Shown in pieces: positions 7,821-10,442 of a DNA stretch of 10,442 nt. The stretch's first letter is position 1; each line of letters starts with the position of its first letter. The translations under genes were made by a program, and so were the position numbers. This DNA comes from Sandaracinaceae bacterium (GTDB lineage Bacteria; Myxococcota_A; Polyangia; Polyangiales; Houyiibacteriaceae). The notes below the pieces were generated by a model, which had not been told where the DNA came from, did no database searches, and was given only the letters and a program-made list of their open reading frames with translations. Where the stretch lies: the NCBI GenBank assembly GCA_012514415.1, contig JAAZAH010000008.1:1-10442 (forward strand), read 5' to 3'.

Positions 7821-8103
7821 CTTTGGGCCGCCTTTGCCCCAACGCCGTGGAAGGGCTCCTGAAAAACGGAGAGCGAAGGCCCGGATCGCGGGTTGACGTG
7901 CGCCCGAACGAAGGGGCGGCCACCTGACCGGGCTTCGACGCCCGGCTCACCAAAGAAATCGAGGCCCTGAGCGGAGCGTTGAGCGGCAACCCCCTTCGGT
8001 GCGGGCAAAGGCTCCGATCCAGGGACGCGCTACCGAAGCAGAGAGAGAAGGCGTTGATTCGGCCGACGCGGACTCGCGCCCCAGGGTATCCACGGCGCTT
8101 AGG

Positions 8104-8153
8104 GAGCGGCGAGATCCGCTCGCTCCGCGCAACCTGCTCGGGCTCGCGGAGCG
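8104..8153. terminator. Two adjacent GC-rich hairpins downstream of the lipoprotein gene
   Basis: GAGCGG (8104-8109) pairs with CCGCTC (8116-8121) over a 6-base loop, and CGCTCCGCG (8121-8129) pairs perfectly with CGCGGAGCG (8145-8153) over a 15-base loop. They lie 29-78 bases after the lipoprotein stop. There is no T-run on the minus strand, so this is not a classic intrinsic terminator; it may assist Rho-type termination or protect the 3' end. Confidence 0.35.
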
Positions 8154-8181
8154 CTTTCGGATGCATGAGGCCTAGGAAAGC

Positions 8182-8943
8182 TCAGCGACTGCGACTCGCC
8201 GGTGAGCTCCGTCCGCTCGACGCGGGCCGGCTACCGCTGCTGCTTCGCCCAACCGAAGACGAACGGCTCGAGCTCCGCGAAGGCGAGCTCACCGAACCGC
8301 GCGAGCTTCCAGCCGTATTGGTCCGCGTTGTGCGGGGGTTCGACGCCGGACGCGACGCCGCAGGGCGCGTGTTGCTCGACGGACGCGATGCCGCAGGGCG
8401 CGTGTTGCTCGACGGACGCGATGCCGCAGGGCGCGTGTTGCTCGACGGACGCGATGCCGCAGGACGCGGGCTCGTCGCCGGACGCGACGCCGCGGGAGCG
8501 GGCCGCGTCGCGCGCGAAGGCGCCGGGCGTGCAGGCGTACGATAAACAGGGCGCCCCGGCGTCGCACCGGCTCGGGCATAATGCCCTTGGACGTAGACAT
8601 GCCGACCGCCTCGAACCTCCCAGCGCGGGCGCACATAGACGTAGCCCGGACGCGGCGGACGAACCCAGTATCCGTCGTACCAGACGTATCGCGAGCCGAC
8701 CCAACGCCAATGGCCGTCGATCCAGATCGCACCCGCATAGGGCATCGGAGGCCGAACCGTCACGACCGTCCGCGGCGGCGGGGGAGCGTGCGGTACGGTC
8801 ACGACCACATCCGCTTCGGACTCGGCGTAATAGGTCCCGTCGTAGTCGGGATAGTGTGTCGTCGACACGCGAGCCGCGCAGCCCGCAAGGAGGGCGAACG
8901 GCAGCGCAAGAGCGAGCAGGTGGGGGATTCGGGAAAAGAGCAC
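8182..8943 (-). CDS. YXWGXW-type lipoprotein with low-complexity repeat tail
   Basis: 253 residues from a GTG at 8943, chosen because AAGGAG sits nine bases upstream (8958-8953) and the resulting N-terminus is a compact lipoprotein signal: hydrophobic core LLALALPFALLA with lipobox LLAGC (Cys22). Ala follows the Cys, not the Asp inner-membrane retention signal, so outer-membrane placement is likely. Residues about 70-123 carry aromatic repeats of the YXWGXW/WxxWxxGYW kind (WIDGHWRWVG, WYDGYWVRPPRPGYVYV, RPRWEV, YVQGHY). The rest (about 130-253) is disordered: three near-perfect 11-residue repeats SRPSSNTRPAA, with looser copies on both sides, then a Ser/Arg-rich end. The protein is surface or periplasmic; its function is not established for the family. 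The basic tail could bind peptidoglycan, LPS or nucleic acid (inference). An ATG at 8985 is an alternative start but would put 14 polar residues before the signal. The gene is divergent from the UDPGP gene. Confidence 0.82.
   Translation of the reverse strand: MLFSRIPHLLALALPFALLAGCAARVSTTHYPDYDGTYYAESEADVVVTVPHAPPPPRTVVTVRPPMPYAGAIWIDGHWRWVGSRYVWYDGYWVRPPRPGYVYVRPRWEVRGGRHVYVQGHYARAGATPGRPVYRTPARPAPSRATRPAPAASRPATSPRPAASRPSSNTRPAASRPSSNTRPAASRPSSNTRPAASRPASNPRTTRTNTAGSSRGSVSSPSRSSSRSSSVGRSSSGSRPASSGRSSPASRSR
8348..8479 (-). repeat. 33-bp in-frame tandem repeat
   Basis: Three consecutive 33-base units (8348-8380, 8381-8413, 8414-8446) differ from each other at only one base, and a fourth diverged unit follows (8447-8479), with traces of a fifth. 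Each unit encodes 11 residues of the lipoprotein tail. Near-identity at synonymous positions points to recent duplication, by slippage or unequal recombination. The unit is a multiple of three, so copy-number change keeps the frame. Confidence 0.93.
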
Positions 8944-9109
8944 GATCGGATTCTCCTTGGGATCAGCCTCGTTAGAGTTAAGCATGTATTGGGCCAAGAC
9001 GAGCCAGCGCAGTGGATTTCGCGATGGCCGAAACACCGAGGCGGACTCCACCGGGTTTCATCGTATAGGCTCTCATGTACATCTGACTCATCTCTGGAGG
9101 CCGATCGCA
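8944..9109. promoter_or_regulatory. Divergent promoter region between lipoprotein and UDPGP genes
   Basis: This 166-base spacer separates two divergent starts, so it should hold both promoters. On the minus strand TTGGCC (8997-8992), a 17-base spacer and TAACGA (8974-8969) could drive the lipoprotein gene with a leader of about 20 bases. On the plus strand TATAGG (9064-9069) could be a -10 box for the UDPGP gene, with no good -35 box. The box matches are weak; the existence of promoters here is inferred from gene layout. Confidence 0.45.
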
Positions 9110-10219
9110 TTGTTTGACGAGAGCACCCGAAAATTTCTTCAATCTTTTGGTTTCGAGGAAGAGACCTTCGAGGCGCTTCGTCGCTCTCTCATCGAAGGAG
9201 AGAGGCGAAATGAGCGTATCAAAGGGGAGGTTAAAGCGAAACCGAACGGGGAGTTTTTCAGGCTTCCCCCGAGCGGAAGCGCGGAGCGGGCGCACCTCAC
9301 AGAGGAAGGAGAGCGCGCCATCCGCGAGGGACGCGTCGGCGCCGTGATCCTCGCTGGTGGGATGGCAACACGCTTTGGCGGCGTGGTGAAAGCCGGCGTC
9401 GAGGCGCTTCGAGGCGAGAGCTTTTTGGGGCTCAAGCTGCGGGATCTGCGCATCCTCGCCGAACGGCTCGAGACCGAGCTGCCGATCTTCATCATGAGCT
9501 CCTTTGCGACTCATAAAGAGGTTGAGGCGCTCGGCAAGCGCTACGAAACCGATCGGACCCCCGTCCACGTCTTTCCACAGTTCGTAAGTGTCCGACTCGA
9601 GGAGAACGGCGAGATCGCGCGCGACGAAGACGGCAAGCCGATGTTCTATGCGCCAGGTCATGGCGATCTGAGCTTTGCACTTCGGCGCTCCGGACTCCTC
9701 GAGCGCTTCATCGCAGGAGGCGGCGAGCTCCTCTTTATGTCCAATGTCGATAACCTCGTCGCGACGCTTGATCCGGCCATCGTTGGCTTTCATCTGGAGC
9801 GCCAAAAACCGATCACGGTCGAGGTCGCGGAGAAATATCCGGGCGATCAAGGCGGCGCCCCGGCGCTCGTGGATGGGCGCCTCGAGATCGTTGAATCCTT
9901 CCGCTTCCCCGAATCCTTTGACCAAGACCGCATCGGGGTCTTCAATACAAACACCTTTCTCCTCGAGGCGCGGGCGATCGATCGCGATTTTCCACTCGAC
10001 TATTTTCGCGTGGTGAAAAAGGTGGATGGGCGCCCTGTGATTCAATTCGAGCGGCTCGTCGGCCAGCTGACCGCCTTCCTCGATACCGAATGCGTGATCG
10101 TGGAGCGCGAAGGAGCCGATGCGCGCTTTTTGCCGATCAAGACCCCCGAAGATCTGAAGACGGTCGGGCCGAAGGTCGAGGAGGCACTCGTCGCTCGAGG
10201 CACCCTCGACCCCGCCTAA
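9110..10219 (+). CDS. UDPGP-family UTP:sugar-1-phosphate uridylyltransferase
   Basis: 369 residues from a TTG at 9110, chosen because GGAGG (9096-9100) lies nine bases upstream; the frame stays open further upstream, but without a ribosome site and into the divergent promoter region. Motifs of the eukaryotic-type UDPGP family are in order: nucleotide-binding LAGGMATRFG (81-90) with Lys94, PGHGDL (182-187), SNVDNL (211-216), EKYPGDQGGAPAL (241-253), VFNTNTFLL (277-285) and FLPIKTPEDL (340-349). The enzyme should join UTP and a sugar-1-phosphate to give a UDP-sugar and pyrophosphate in the cytoplasm. Whether the sugar is glucose, GlcNAc or broad (USP-like) cannot be settled from motifs. It is shorter than most eukaryotic members and differs from the bacterial GalU fold family. 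It is a lone plus-strand gene, probably feeding polysaccharide or LPS synthesis. The family is secure, the substrate is not. Confidence 0.9.
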   Translation: MFDESTRKFLQSFGFEEETFEALRRSLIEGERRNERIKGEVKAKPNGEFFRLPPSGSAERAHLTEEGERAIREGRVGAVILAGGMATRFGGVVKAGVEALRGESFLGLKLRDLRILAERLETELPIFIMSSFATHKEVEALGKRYETDRTPVHVFPQFVSVRLEENGEIARDEDGKPMFYAPGHGDLSFALRRSGLLERFIAGGGELLFMSNVDNLVATLDPAIVGFHLERQKPITVEVAEKYPGDQGGAPALVDGRLEIVESFRFPESFDQDRIGVFNTNTFLLEARAIDRDFPLDYFRVVKKVDGRPVIQFERLVGQLTAFLDTECVIVEREGADARFLPIKTPEDLKTVGPKVEEALVARGTLDPA

Positions 10220-10442
10220 GTGCGCTTGGCCGCGCGGGAGAGGGCGTTTGCCCGCGCGCTCTCCGGACCGAGCAGCTGCTGGAGAGAGCACTCGAACGCC
10301 TCGAATTTTCCAGCGCCGCCGGACGGCGCGGACGGATTACTCGAGGCGAAGTCGCTCTTCGCGGCTGGACCACGGAAGAAGCAGGGGCGCGTAGGGATCT
10401 CCGACGATGCTTCCAAAAGGCCAGTTCTCTTGGCTAAACCCC
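10220..10442. other. Ambiguous end region, open on both strands
   Basis: A plus-strand frame begins with GTG immediately after the UDPGP stop (10220) and is open to the window end (74 codons; VRLAARERAFARALSGPSS...). A minus-strand frame is open from the right edge to a TAG at 10218-10216 (about 74 codons; ends ESARANALSRAAKRT) and would be the C-terminus of a convergent gene whose stop overlaps the UDPGP stop. Neither resembles a known family, and no ribosome site supports the GTG. The minus-strand option seems slightly more protein-like (KFEAFECSLQQLLGPES), but I cannot decide. Confidence 0.4.
10231..10258 (+). terminator. GC-rich hairpin 12 bases after the UDPGP stop
   Basis: CGCGCGGG (10231-10238) pairs perfectly with CCCGCGCG (10251-10258) over a 12-base loop; an inner alternative is GGGC/GCCC with a GTTT tetraloop (10242-10253). 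Position and strength suit a transcription end, but no T-run follows, so an intrinsic terminator is not proven. Confidence 0.35.

Larger units (their letters stand above)
7735..8181. other. 447-base intergenic region with inverted repeats
   Basis: No convincing gene lies between the TonB-like gene and the lipoprotein gene. A minus-strand frame of 79 codons (8008-7769, TTG start) ends 34 bases before the TonB start and has a fairly protein-like composition (FVRAHVNPRSG, FQEPFHGVGAKA), but it has no ATG/GTG or clear ribosome site. A longer 130-codon frame (8166-7774) reads as arginine/serine-rich noise. The region holds a near-palindrome (7805-7820), a stem CCGGGC/GCCCGG with a 6-base loop (7928-7945), and two adjacent hairpins (8104-8153). 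TAAGAT at 7776-7771 on the minus strand could be a -10 box for the TonB-like gene, but no good -35 box is seen. Confidence 0.6.

Noticed and set aside
7928..7950. TTCGA loop and a nearby CTCACCA resembling a tRNA or tmRNA 3' end
   Set aside because: The loop is 6 rather than 7 bases, the 53-61 pair would be C-C, and no acceptor, D or anticodon arm can be found upstream.
7774..8166. 130-codon minus-strand frame after the lipoprotein stop
   Set aside because: Arg/Ser/Pro-rich composition, no ribosome site, no recognisable pattern; it overlaps the hairpins.
8348..8479. Tandem repeats considered as a CRISPR array
   Set aside because: The units are directly contiguous without spacers and encode in-frame lipoprotein residues.
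8978..10291. 437-codon minus-strand frame opposite the UDPGP gene
   Set aside because: The plus strand carries all UDPGP motifs in order with a good ribosome site; the antisense frame has none.

Overview
The window looks like chromosome of a GC-rich Gram-negative bacterium, most likely a deltaproteobacterial lineage such as Myxococcota/Bradymonadia. This is an inference. The grounds are GC-rich codon use, an outer-membrane barrel with a signal peptide, a TonB-family protein, a YXWGXW-type lipoprotein, and a very long signalling protein that joins receiver-like, PATAN (DUF4388)-like and PEGA-like modules, a combination typical of that group. GTG and TTG starts are common here. No tRNA, rRNA, CRISPR array, insertion sequence or phage gene was seen.

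Layout. Four genes run leftward on the minus strand, close together: a TonB-family protein (7734-6271), the GTPase ObgE (6239-5142), an outer-membrane beta-barrel protein (5152-3617, overlapping obgE by 11 bases), and after a 79-base gap a giant membrane-anchored signalling protein (3537 to beyond base 1). The last has no stop in 1179 codons, so its C-terminus lies outside the window. To the right is a 447-base non-coding stretch with several inverted repeats, then a minus-strand lipoprotein gene (8943-8182) carrying an in-frame 33-bp tandem repeat. A 166-base divergent spacer separates it from a plus-strand UDPGP-family nucleotidyltransferase (9110-10219). The last 223 bases are ambiguous: a GC-rich hairpin and long open frames on both strands.

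How the genes may work together. The leftward cluster combines envelope energy transduction (TonB fold), a ribosome-assembly GTPase, an outer-membrane barrel and a transmembrane scaffold whose receiver-like domains have lost their phospho-acceptor positions. ObgE is probably a housekeeping passenger. The TonB-like protein, the barrel and the PEGA-ended scaffold could form an envelope-spanning assembly, but only gene order and predicted localisation support that. The scaffold is the most unusual item. The UDPGP enzyme makes a UDP-sugar for envelope glycans and is probably transcribed independently.
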